This document shows, in pieces, positions 16,550 through 22,857 of a stretch of 27,826 nucleotides of DNA. Each line of letters begins with the position of its first letter. Within the stretch, counting starts at the first letter, position 1. The stretch is from SIG565 sp045647785 (GTDB lineage: Bacteria > Bacillota > Clostridia > Oscillospirales > Acutalibacteraceae), in NCBI GenBank assembly GCA_045647785.1, contig JAZRMU010000074.1, forward strand, positions 1-27,826, written 5' to 3'. Below the pieces are notes generated by a model. The model worked only from the letters and a program-made list of their open reading frames with translations, ran no database searches and was not told the origin of the DNA. The position numbers were made by a program, and so were the translations under genes.

Positions 16550-16611
16550 AAAATCAATCCTCCGTGTCTTTTCCTTTTGGTAAAAGGTATGAACGGAGGA
16601 TTGATTTTATG
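16547..16611 (-). repeat. Perfect 18-bp inverted repeat that would sequester the spoIVA ribosome-binding site
   Basis: Read on the minus strand, CATAAAATCAATCCTCCG (16611-16594) is the exact complement of the second arm CGGAGGATTGATTTTATG (16564-16547), which contains the spoIVA Shine-Dalgarno and its ATG. The 29-nt loop (16593-16565) contains a nested hairpin CCTTTT/AAAAGG. No U-tract follows, so it is not a usual terminator for lysA. Any mRNA reading through from lysA would fold with the spoIVA start fully paired. Confidence 0.9.
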
Positions 16612-16612
16612 A
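16584..16612 (-). promoter_or_regulatory. Candidate SigE promoter of spoIVA
   Basis: On the minus strand, TCATAAA (16612-16606) resembles the SigE -35 (KMATATT), and CATACCTT (16591-16584) resembles the SigE -10 (CATACAMT), with a 14-bp spacer. The predicted start, near 16577, falls inside the loop of the inverted repeat, so this transcript would lack the upstream arm and leave the spoIVA ribosome site open. SigE control of spoIVA is established in Bacillus; the assignment here is by motif. Confidence 0.6.
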
Positions 16613-16616
16613 CAAA

Positions 16617-17915
16617 TTATAAATCACAATTTAATAAATCATCTAAAGTTTCGCGACGAACCGCTAAATAATTATCGCCGTTTTTGAGCATTACAACGGG
16701 TGGACGCGGAATTCTGTTATAGTTACTAGCCATCGAATAGTTGTACGCACCGGTTGTGCAAACTGCAATTACATCGCCACGCTCGGTTTCAGGCAGCATC
16801 ACATCAGGCTGAATAATATCACCACTTTCACAGCAGCGACCTACAACATCGCAAAGGAGTGTTGCCGAATCTTTAGCCTTTCCGGCGTTGAATAAGGTGT
16901 ATTCTGACTGATAAAGTGCATATCGCGGATTATCGGTCATACCACCATCAATAGAAACATAGTTCTTATAGCCTGTAATTCTTTTAACAGTGCCGACCGT
17001 ATAAAGAGTCATGCCTGCATCAGCCACAATGCTTCGACCTGGCTCTAAAAGAATTTTTGGCATTTTAATATTTAATTTTGAAGTTTCGGATTTAATGTAT
17101 TCGGCTACCTGAATGATATTTGCTTTAATGTCAATTATACCATCGCTATCAACATAGCGCACACCATAGCCTCCACCGAGGTCTAACTGCTCGGTAACAA
17201 AGCCGTGCGTATTATACATTTCAGAAATAAAATCAAGCATTATTTCCGCGCCGCGAAGGAATGTATCGGAATCGAATACCATTGAGCCAATATGGCAGTG
17301 GAAACCACTTAAATTAATATTTTTAAAACCTAAAGTTTTAGCAACAATAGCAGCGGCCTGCCCTGTTTCAATAGCGGTACCGAATTTAGAATCAACCTTA
17401 CCTGTGTTAACCGCCTCGTAGGTGTGGGTATCAATACCTGGTGTTAAACGAAGCAGGATATTCTGTTTAATTCCGTATTTTTCAGCAACCTCATTTATAA
17501 CATATAATTCTTCCTCGTTATCAACTACGAAGTAGCCAATACCGTTTTTAATAGCAAAATCAACATCTTCATCGGTTTTATTATTGCTATGGAAATAAGC
17601 ATTAGATAACGGGAAACCAGCTTTAAGGGCTGTATAAATTTCTCCGGAAGATACAACATCAACACAAAGATTTTCTTCATTTGCAATTTCATAAATCTTT
17701 TTAAAGGAATTTGCTTTACTGGCATACAAAACAGCGAAATTGCCTTCTCCGTACGCCTCTAACATAGCGTTATAATAGGTGCGGCAGTTATAGCGAATAC
17801 GATCTTCATCAAGCAGATATACCGGTGTAGAGTATTTTTTCGCTAGCTCCAAAGTATTTTGTCCGGCGAATTCAAGTACACCGCACGAATTAATTGAAAT
17901 ATTGTTACAAATCAT
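16617..17915 (-). CDS. lysA: Diaminopimelate decarboxylase
   Basis: Last step of lysine biosynthesis: decarboxylates meso-diaminopimelate to L-lysine with PLP. The 432-residue protein has the PLP lysine in YASKAN (K67), the FHCHIGS stretch (205-211), the glycine loop GGGYG (247-251), EPGR (291-294), the active-site CES (362-364) from the partner subunit and GAYNYSM (389-395). Residues 1-30 and the C-terminal beta-barrel look complete. The Shine-Dalgarno GGGGTG overlaps the end of lysC, whose stop lies 2 nt upstream. The pair should share the lysine riboswitch ahead of lysC. Confidence 0.96.
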   Translation of the reverse strand: MICNNISINSCGVLEFAGQNTLELAKKYSTPVYLLDEDRIRYNCRTYYNAMLEAYGEGNFAVLYASKANSFKKIYEIANEENLCVDVVSSGEIYTALKAGFPLSNAYFHSNNKTDEDVDFAIKNGIGYFVVDNEEELYVINEVAEKYGIKQNILLRLTPGIDTHTYEAVNTGKVDSKFGTAIETGQAAAIVAKTLGFKNINLSGFHCHIGSMVFDSDTFLRGAEIMLDFISEMYNTHGFVTEQLDLGGGYGVRYVDSDGIIDIKANIIQVAEYIKSETSKLNIKMPKILLEPGRSIVADAGMTLYTVGTVKRITGYKNYVSIDGGMTDNPRYALYQSEYTLFNAGKAKDSATLLCDVVGRCCESGDIIQPDVMLPETERGDVIAVCTTGAYNYSMASNYNRIPRPPVVMLKNGDNYLAVRRETLDDLLNCDL

Positions 17916-17917
17916 TT

Positions 17918-19237
17918 TTACACCCCAAAGATAAACTTGTTGTAAATAGCATTAATAGCAGAAACATAATCTTCTTCGTTGATTCCAACAATAATATTAA
18001 GCTCACTAGAGCCCTGATCGATCATACGAATATTAATTCCTGCGTTGGCAAGGGCTGAAAACAGCTTCGAAGCTGTGCCCTTACTTTTTTGCATTCCATG
18101 ACCAACAACTGCAATAAGAGCCAATTGGTCATATACATAAATAGAATCAGGATTTACCTCCCTTGAGATTTCCTCAATAAGTGCTTGTTCACAGTCGGCA
18201 ATATAATCAGATTTTAATACTATTGTCATAGTATCAATACCCGAAGGCAAATGCTCGAAGTTGATGTTTCTGTTTTCAAGCACCGAAAGCACCTTGCGGG
18301 TGAATCCGATTTCGCTATTCATCATATCTTTTTCAATATAAATAGCCGAAAATCCCTTCATACCTGCGATACCTGTAATAATAGTATCGCTTGAGACCTT
18401 TGTAGCCTTTTTAACAATCATTGTACCAGAATCTTCAGGGCTGTTTGTATTGCGAATATTAATCGGAATACCGGTTTTATGGACAGGAAACACTGCATCC
18501 TCGTGCAGTACGGTTGCGCCCATATAAGATAGCTCACGCAACTCACGGTATGTGATTTCTGCAATAGGTTTAGGATTTTCAACAATTCTTGGGTCAACCA
18601 TCAAGAATCCTGAAACATCGGTCCAGTTTTCGTAGATATCTGCACCGATACCGGCAGCAACTATGGAGCCCGTAATGTCCGAACCGCCACGCGAGAAGGT
18701 TTTTACATTACCGTTAAAGTCTGTGCCGTAAAATCCCGGGAAAACAGCAAATTCAGCAGAATGCGCGAATTTAATAATTGTTTTATAGGTTTTCTCGAAA
18801 TCAACCTTACCATCCTTGCCGAAAAAGATGCAATCAGCAGCATCAATAAATTTATAACCCAAATAGCAGGCTAAAATTTTAGAATTAAGATACTCTCCTC
18901 GGCTAACAATAAAATCATAGACATTGGCTTCTACAAATTTAGATTTAATTGCAGCGAAATCATCCTCAAGAGAAAAATTAATTCCAAGATCACGGATAAT
19001 GTCATTATATCTACATTCAATTTCGCTAAAAATCTCTGTAGCCTTTGAAACATCCGGCAAAGCCGATGCACAAGAAATTAAAAGATCGGTTACTTTGGTA
19101 TCATCGGAAAATCTTTTGCCGGGAGCCGATGCGATAACATACCGACGAGATTTTTCAGCCTTAACAATTTCGGCAACTTTTTTAAATTGATCTGCCGAAG
19201 CTAAAGATGTTCCTCCAAACTTTAATACTTTAACCAT
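17918..19237 (-). CDS. lysC: Aspartate kinase
   Basis: Phosphorylates aspartate, the entry step to lysine, diaminopimelate, threonine and methionine. The 439-residue protein begins VLKFGGTSLA (4-13) of the amino acid kinase fold and has VSRGEYLNSK, FSRGGSDITGS and ENWTDVSGF in the catalytic domain, then tandem ACT domains from about residue 300 with ENRNINFEHLP and ANAGINIRMIDQGSSE. It resembles the single-chain, lysine-type enzymes of Firmicutes such as YclM; the allosteric effector cannot be read directly. Control is clear at the RNA level: an L-box riboswitch and terminator lie between its promoter and its start. The symbol is given by pathway context. Confidence 0.94.
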   Translation of the reverse strand: MVKVLKFGGTSLASADQFKKVAEIVKAEKSRRYVIASAPGKRFSDDTKVTDLLISCASALPDVSKATEIFSEIECRYNDIIRDLGINFSLEDDFAAIKSKFVEANVYDFIVSRGEYLNSKILACYLGYKFIDAADCIFFGKDGKVDFEKTYKTIIKFAHSAEFAVFPGFYGTDFNGNVKTFSRGGSDITGSIVAAGIGADIYENWTDVSGFLMVDPRIVENPKPIAEITYRELRELSYMGATVLHEDAVFPVHKTGIPINIRNTNSPEDSGTMIVKKATKVSSDTIITGIAGMKGFSAIYIEKDMMNSEIGFTRKVLSVLENRNINFEHLPSGIDTMTIVLKSDYIADCEQALIEEISREVNPDSIYVYDQLALIAVVGHGMQKSKGTASKLFSALANAGINIRMIDQGSSELNIIVGINEEDYVSAINAIYNKFIFGV

Positions 19238-19251
19238 AAATACATCTCCCT

Positions 19252-19291
19252 AAAAAATATAGCAGCAAAGTGATGAACACTAAACTGCTAT
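19252..19291 (-). terminator. Riboswitch-controlled terminator ahead of lysC
   Basis: On the minus strand ATAGCAG (19291-19285) pairs with CTGCTAT (19265-19259), extended by GTG/CAC, and a run of six T follows (19257-19252). The upstream edge AGATAGC can instead pair with GCTATCT at the 3' edge of the aptamer (about 19336-19330), forming an antiterminator supported by ATTATC/GATAAT. Lysine binding would keep the aptamer closed and allow termination. Confidence 0.85.
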
Positions 19292-19329
19292 CTTGGTATT
19301 ATCAAACTAATGATACAATAAAGATAATC

Positions 19330-19490
19330 AGATAGCGCTCCGCACAAACGTGCGACAACAACAAAGGTATTAACCCGTATTGCCAGAACGATTTTGGGCA
19401 AAATCGCCTTCGGCACCCTTCCCTTTCAAAGCCGCAACATTTCGCCCGAAACTTACACGGATTTTACTAATGAAGCAATGCACCTCTATC
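19330..19490 (-). ncRNA. Lysine riboswitch (L-box) aptamer
   Basis: Read on the minus strand, the segment opens with GATAGAGGTGC, includes GGGAAGGGTGCCGAAGGCGA in its middle, and closes with GCGCTATCTGA. These are the conserved L-box blocks around the lysine pocket, and GATAG/CTATC forms the closing P1 helix. It lies between a consensus promoter and the terminator ahead of lysC. High lysine should therefore stop transcription of lysC-lysA. Exact ends are approximate. Confidence 0.93.
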
Positions 19491-19502
19491 AAATACTTAT
19501 AG

Positions 19503-19531
19503 ATTTTATCACATTAACAAATATATGTCAA
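19503..19531 (-). promoter_or_regulatory. SigA promoter of lysC-lysA
   Basis: Minus strand: -35 TTGACA (19531-19526), 17-bp spacer, -10 TAAAAT (19508-19503). Transcription should begin near 19496, a few bases before the L-box. Its -35 lies in one arm of the inverted repeat at 19526-19565, back to back with the mgtE promoter. Confidence 0.85.
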
Positions 19532-19565
19532 ATATTTTTTTATGTTATAGCAAAAATATTTGACA
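19526..19565. repeat. 14-bp inverted repeat joining the lysC and mgtE -35 elements
   Basis: TGTCAAATATTTTT (19526-19539) and its exact inverse AAAAATATTTGACA (19552-19565) flank a 12-bp centre. Each arm ends in the TTGACA of a divergent promoter. The symmetry reaches well beyond the hexamers (ATATTTTT), so the repeat may be a shared regulator site or symmetric UP-like elements. Confidence 0.75.
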
Positions 19566-19588
19566 AAAAAACTAATAAATGATAGAAT
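19560..19588 (+). promoter_or_regulatory. SigA promoter of the mgtE transcript
   Basis: -35 TTGACA (19560-19565), 17-bp spacer, -10 TAGAAT (19583-19588). The predicted start is near 19595, about 165 nt before the mgtE ATG, leaving a leader that contains the small ORF and hairpin described separately. Confidence 0.8.
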
Positions 19589-19619
19589 TAATATATAATT
19601 TTATTGTGAGGTGAATCAA

Positions 19620-19709
19620 ATGGACGCGGACAGTCGAAGTATAACTCCCTTGGGGCGTCAGCAAAATAAATTTTCAGCACTGTTTGCGTTTGATTTGCGT
19701 AAACATTAA
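19620..19709 (+). CDS. Candidate 29-residue leader peptide of mgtE
   Basis: An ORF too short for routine calling: ATG at 19620, TAA at 19707-19709. It begins MDADSRSITPLGRQQNKFSA and ends FDLRKH. Its Shine-Dalgarno GAGGTGA (19608-19614) is a 7-base match to the 16S tail and is well spaced, and it is better matched than the site of many full-length genes here. Codons 9-12 (TPLG) contain CTCCCTTGG (19645-19653), which can pair with CCAAAGGAG (19741-19749) at the mgtE Shine-Dalgarno with one mismatch. The stop codon falls in one arm of a long hairpin. A cis-acting role in mgtE expression is inferred; the peptide itself may have no function. Acidic residues at positions 2 and 4 are noteworthy for a magnesium gene. 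Confidence 0.6.
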   Translation: MDADSRSITPLGRQQNKFSALFAFDLRKH

Positions 19710-19720
19710 ATTTATTTTGC
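19661..19720 (+). promoter_or_regulatory. Long hairpin in the mgtE leader
   Basis: GCAAAATAAATTT (19661-19673) pairs perfectly with AAATTTATTTTGC (19708-19720). Inside, TGTTTGCG (19681-19688) pairs with CGTAAACA (19698-19705) with one G-T pair. It could nest inside the longer helix 19645-19653/19741-19749 that would cover the mgtE Shine-Dalgarno. A short GGTT/AACC hairpin follows. I could not match the leader by eye to the M-box (ykoK) magnesium riboswitch. Confidence 0.65.
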
Positions 19721-19759
19721 CGTCATCCCGAGGTTAGAAACCAAAGGAGGACTTTTTTT

Positions 19760-21136
19760 ATGGATGAAAATAATGTTTTATTAGAAAATACAATTCTTTC
19801 TCTGATTGAGAACAGAAAATTTGCATCGCTTAAAGATGTATTAATCTCTATGAACAGCGTTGATATTGCAGCGCTTCTTGAAAACACCGATAAGGAACTG
19901 CTCCCTAAAATTTTTAGGATGCTGCCAAAAGGTCTTGCTGCTGATACGTTTGTTGAAATGGAAGCCGATTTCCAAGAGCTTTTGATTGAGTGTTTTTCGG
20001 ATAAGGAGCTTAAAGCGGTTATTAATGAGCTTTATGCAGATGATGCTGTTGATATTATTGAGGAAATGCCTGCTAATGTTGTATCACGAATACTTAAGCA
20101 AGCTTCTTCCGATATGCGCAAGGAAATTAATGAATTATTAAAATATCCTGAAGACAGCGCGGGCAGTGTAATGACTACGGAGTTTGTTAATTTCCGCAGT
20201 TCGATTACCATAAACGCAGCTTTGGATATTATTCATCGCACAGGTATCGATAAGGAAACTGTTAATACTTGTTATGTTACCGAAAATTCCAGAAAGCTTA
20301 TTGGCCTTGTAACACTTCGATCTTTAGTTATTGGAAATCCGGAGCAGGAAATTTCCGAGATTATGCAAACGAATGTTATAAAGGTAACAACCGATACAGA
20401 TAAAGAAACTGTTGCTAATCTGCTTAAGAAATACGACCTTATTGCCCTCCCTGTCGTTGATAACGAGGACCGACTTGTTGGTATAATTACTGTTGATGAC
20501 GCAATCGATGTTATCGAAGAGGAAGCTACCGAAGACATTGAGAAAATGGCAGCTATTTTACCAACTGACAAACCATATTTGAAGCTTGGTATTCTTGAAA
20601 CTGTTAAAAAGCGTATACCCTGGCTTTTGCTTTTAATGATTTCGGCGACCTTTACGGGTCTCATAATTTCTTCCTTCGAGGAAAAATTAAAGTTATGCCC
20701 TGCCCTAATCGCCTTTATTCCTATGATAATGGGTACGGGCGGTAACTCGGGTGGTCAGTCATCGGTTACTGTCATCCGCGGACTCTCTCTCGGCGAAATT
20801 GAATTTAGAGATATTTTTAAAGTTGTGTTTAAAGAGTTGCGTGTAGCTTTGATTTGCGGTGGAATTCTTGCGGTTGTAAACTTTATTAAAATTATCGTTT
20901 TTGATATGTGGATTTTAGGCGGAAGCGGTATTAGCTCAATGCTTGAAAATCTTGTAATAAGTTTAACGCTGCTGGCTACCGTAACAATTGCTAAAATTGT
21001 TGGCTCTATTTTGCCTATGCTAGCCGAGAAAATCGGTCTTGACCCTGCGGTTATGGCAAGCCCATTTATCACAACTATTGTTGATGCCATTTCCTTATTA
21101 ATTTATTTTGGTGTCGCAACTATATTAATAATTTAA
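19760..21136 (+). CDS. mgtE: MgtE-type magnesium transporter
   Basis: A Mg2+ channel/transporter of the inner membrane. The 458-residue protein shows the full MgtE order: an N-terminal helical domain (about 1-125) with the DAVDIIEEMP repeat-type motif, paired CBS domains (about 130-255; SAGSVMTTEF, LPVVDNEDRLVGIITVDDAI), a plug helix, and a C-terminal membrane domain of about five helices (about 280-458) with the pore signature GTGGNSGGQSS. In the family, the cytosolic N and CBS domains sense Mg2+ and close the pore. AAAGGAGG lies 9 nt before the ATG. It has its own promoter and a leader with possible translational control, and ends at a strong bidirectional terminator. Confidence 0.95.
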   Translation: MDENNVLLENTILSLIENRKFASLKDVLISMNSVDIAALLENTDKELLPKIFRMLPKGLAADTFVEMEADFQELLIECFSDKELKAVINELYADDAVDIIEEMPANVVSRILKQASSDMRKEINELLKYPEDSAGSVMTTEFVNFRSSITINAALDIIHRTGIDKETVNTCYVTENSRKLIGLVTLRSLVIGNPEQEISEIMQTNVIKVTTDTDKETVANLLKKYDLIALPVVDNEDRLVGIITVDDAIDVIEEEATEDIEKMAAILPTDKPYLKLGILETVKKRIPWLLLLMISATFTGLIISSFEEKLKLCPALIAFIPMIMGTGGNSGGQSSVTVIRGLSLGEIEFRDIFKVVFKELRVALICGGILAVVNFIKIIVFDMWILGGSGISSMLENLVISLTLLATVTIAKIVGSILPMLAEKIGLDPAVMASPFITTIVDAISLLIYFGVATILII

Positions 21137-21148
21137 TCGCTCTATAAC

Positions 21149-21183
21149 AAAATGCAACGCACCTTAATGGTGCGTTGCATTTT
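21149..21183. terminator. Bidirectional terminator between mgtE and sigE
   Basis: AAAATGCAACGCACC pairs perfectly with GGTGCGTTGCATTTT over a TTAAT loop. The A and T ends make it usable from both sides. It lies 12 bases after the mgtE stop and 44 bases beyond the sigE stop. Confidence 0.92.
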
Positions 21184-21226
21184 AAATTCCGCAAAAACTT
21201 TACAATACGAGGTCTATAACGAGATG

Positions 21227-21934
21227 TTATTCAACCTTTTCAAACTGTTTTTTTAGTTTGTCAATAATTCTTTTTTCTAAACGAGATATATATGACTGTG
21301 AAATACCAAGTGTATCTGCAACCTGCTTTTGGGTTAATTCGTTAAAACCCGCAAGTCCAAATCGCATAACCATGATTTGCTTTTCTCTTTGAGGTAAATC
21401 ATTAATCAATTTTGAAAGTAAATGTTTCTCATCCTCCTGCTCAATGCCTTTCCCGATATCTTCAGTATCACTACCTAAAACATCAGAAAGCAATAGCTCA
21501 TTTCCGTCCCAATCCACATTAAGCGGCTCATCTATTGAAATTTCGCCGCATCGAGCAGAATTTTTTCGCAAATACATTAAGATTTCGTTTTCAATACAAC
21601 GCGATGCGTATGTTGCAAGCTTAATGTTTTTTTCAGGACAAAAAGTATTAACCGCTTTAATTAACCCAATTGTTCCTATTGAAATCAAATCCTCTACCGA
21701 AGCAGTGGAGGTATCAAATTTTCGGGCAATATAAACCACAAGTCGAAGATTATGAACTATTAGTTTTTCGCGCACTGCGTCCTTATTTGTTTCGAACTCA
21801 CTTAAAACTATTATCTCCTCCTCATTTGTAAGCGGTGGAGGTAAAGTTTCGGGGCCATTTATATAAAAAGCGCTTTTTTGTATTCCTAATTTGAAAAGAA
21901 AAATTGAAATTAAATTATAAATTTTACTGTGCAT
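21227..21934 (-). CDS. sigE: Sporulation sigma factor SigE
   Basis: Mother-cell sigma factor, active after engulfment begins and made as an inactive pro-protein. The 235-residue product matches SigE in length and shows an N-terminal hydrophobic pro-region (SKIYNLISIFLFKLGI, 3-18), region 2 with NLRLVVYIARKF, VEDLISIGTIGLIKAVNTF and KLATYASRCIENEILMYLRK, and region 4 with LPQREKQIMVMRFGL and a helix-turn-helix TQKQVADTLGISQSYISRLE. GGAGG precedes the ATG within the end of spoIIGA, whose stop lies 1 nt away. The product would recognise the candidate promoter of spoIVA in this window. sigG, often found next, is absent here. Confidence 0.96.
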   Translation of the reverse strand: MHSKIYNLISIFLFKLGIQKSAFYINGPETLPPPLTNEEEIIVLSEFETNKDAVREKLIVHNLRLVVYIARKFDTSTASVEDLISIGTIGLIKAVNTFCPEKNIKLATYASRCIENEILMYLRKNSARCGEISIDEPLNVDWDGNELLLSDVLGSDTEDIGKGIEQEDEKHLLSKLINDLPQREKQIMVMRFGLAGFNELTQKQVADTLGISQSYISRLEKRIIDKLKKQFEKVE

Positions 21935-21935
21935 T

Positions 21936-22766
21936 TCAAGCCTCCGCCTTTGTTAAAATTTCGGGATTTAATAACACCGAATATTCTTTATCAATTTTTG
22001 TTTCTGAAATAGCTAAAACGGGATTATCTAGCGTTAAACATTTATTATCAAAATGAATTGAAGCTTTTTCGCAGCGTATGCCTTCAAGCAATCTAGCACC
22101 CGATACGGTCGAAATCGGTATTACTCGATAGGCGCTTGGATAATCCTTCGGTTCCCCTTTTAAAAGCTTTGTGGCTGCCGTTTTGTCAATTATAAGCACT
22201 TCACTACCGCATAAAATATCTTTCACGGAATTTCCTGTATCAAAAATCCCCTCAAAATTGCTCTCTAAACCGTTAAACGATATTTGCACACTACAATTCT
22301 TTGCTAGCGCATTATTGCGTTTTAAAGCGAATTTTAGCCCAATTGCAATGATGTAAAATGAACCTGTAAATAATATAAGCATTAGCGGCGAAATATCGTA
22401 GTACACAATCGAATTATGAACCATAATCGCCTTGAGCGGAAAAATGTTCGCAATAGCCAACATAGCTCCGCCATAAATAAATGAAATCACAAACAAAAAA
22501 CAGCTACATCTGAATAAACGCTTGATATTTTTATATCCGAATGCCACCAAAACCATAATTATGCTGCATATTAGTTTAAAAAGTGTATCAACAATAATTG
22601 AAAAATGCGGAAAAAATATGTAAATCGAGAAAAAACCGCCAACTATTGCCGAAAGAATAATTTTAGAGGTTTTAACCTTAATGTTTAAAAATTTGGCAGC
22701 TAACAAGATCAAAAAATAATCAACTATTATATTTACGGAAATCAAAACATCAATATAAACAGTCAT
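21936..22766 (-). CDS. spoIIGA: Sigma-E processing peptidase SpoIIGA
   Basis: Membrane aspartic protease that removes the pro-sequence of SigE when signalled from the forespore. The ATG at 22766 is chosen because GAGGTG lies 5 nt upstream; an in-frame GTG at 22784 has no ribosome site. The 276-residue protein has five or so N-terminal membrane segments (about 1-150), starting MTVYIDVLISVNIIVDYFLI, and a C-terminal protease domain with the active-site motif FDTGNS (175-180, D176) followed by further pepsin-like strands. It is somewhat shorter than the Bacillus protein (about 309). It is translationally adjacent to its substrate gene, sigE. Confidence 0.93.
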   Translation of the reverse strand: MTVYIDVLISVNIIVDYFLILLAAKFLNIKVKTSKIILSAIVGGFFSIYIFFPHFSIIVDTLFKLICSIIMVLVAFGYKNIKRLFRCSCFLFVISFIYGGAMLAIANIFPLKAIMVHNSIVYYDISPLMLILFTGSFYIIAIGLKFALKRNNALAKNCSVQISFNGLESNFEGIFDTGNSVKDILCGSEVLIIDKTAATKLLKGEPKDYPSAYRVIPISTVSGARLLEGIRCEKASIHFDNKCLTLDNPVLAISETKIDKEYSVLLNPEILTKAEA

Positions 22767-22786
22767 AGCGGCACCTCGTTTCACTA

Positions 22787-22819
22787 ATTATAAACCAAAT
22801 TTCGCGCAATTTTTGTCAA
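22787..22819 (-). promoter_or_regulatory. Candidate Spo0A-dependent spoIIGA promoter with long spacing
   Basis: Minus strand: perfect -35 TTGACA (22819-22814) and perfect -10 TATAAT (22792-22787), separated by 21 bp rather than 17. The Bacillus spoIIG promoter is known for a similarly over-long spacer (22 bp) and for activation by phosphorylated Spo0A. The plus-strand sequence TTTTTGTCAAA (22810-22820) over the -35 is one base from a 0A-box core TGTCGAA. Spo0A control is inferred. Confidence 0.65.
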
Positions 22820-22823
22820 ATTA

Positions 22824-22854
22824 AAACACCGCAAGAAATTTTCTTGCGGTGTTT
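22824..22854 (-). terminator. Terminator of the response regulator-kinase-protease operon
   Basis: AAACACCGCAAGAA and TTCTTGCGGTGTTT form a perfect 14-bp stem with a 3-nt loop, 4 bases beyond the protease stop codon. On the minus strand a TTTAATTTGAC tail follows. It directly abuts the spoIIGA promoter and insulates it from the upstream operon. Confidence 0.88.
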
Positions 22855-22857
22855 AGT

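Noticed and set aside
16609..16671. Plus-strand 20-codon ORF beginning at the mirrored ribosome site in the spoIVA inverted repeat
   Set aside because: The ribosome site and ATG are automatic consequences of the inverted repeat; the frame is antisense to the end of lysA and no plus-strand promoter is visible.
22767..22784. GTG start extending SpoIIGA by six residues
   Set aside because: No Shine-Dalgarno precedes it, it lies next to the -10 element, and the ATG at 22766 has GAGGTG in place and matches the family's N-terminus.
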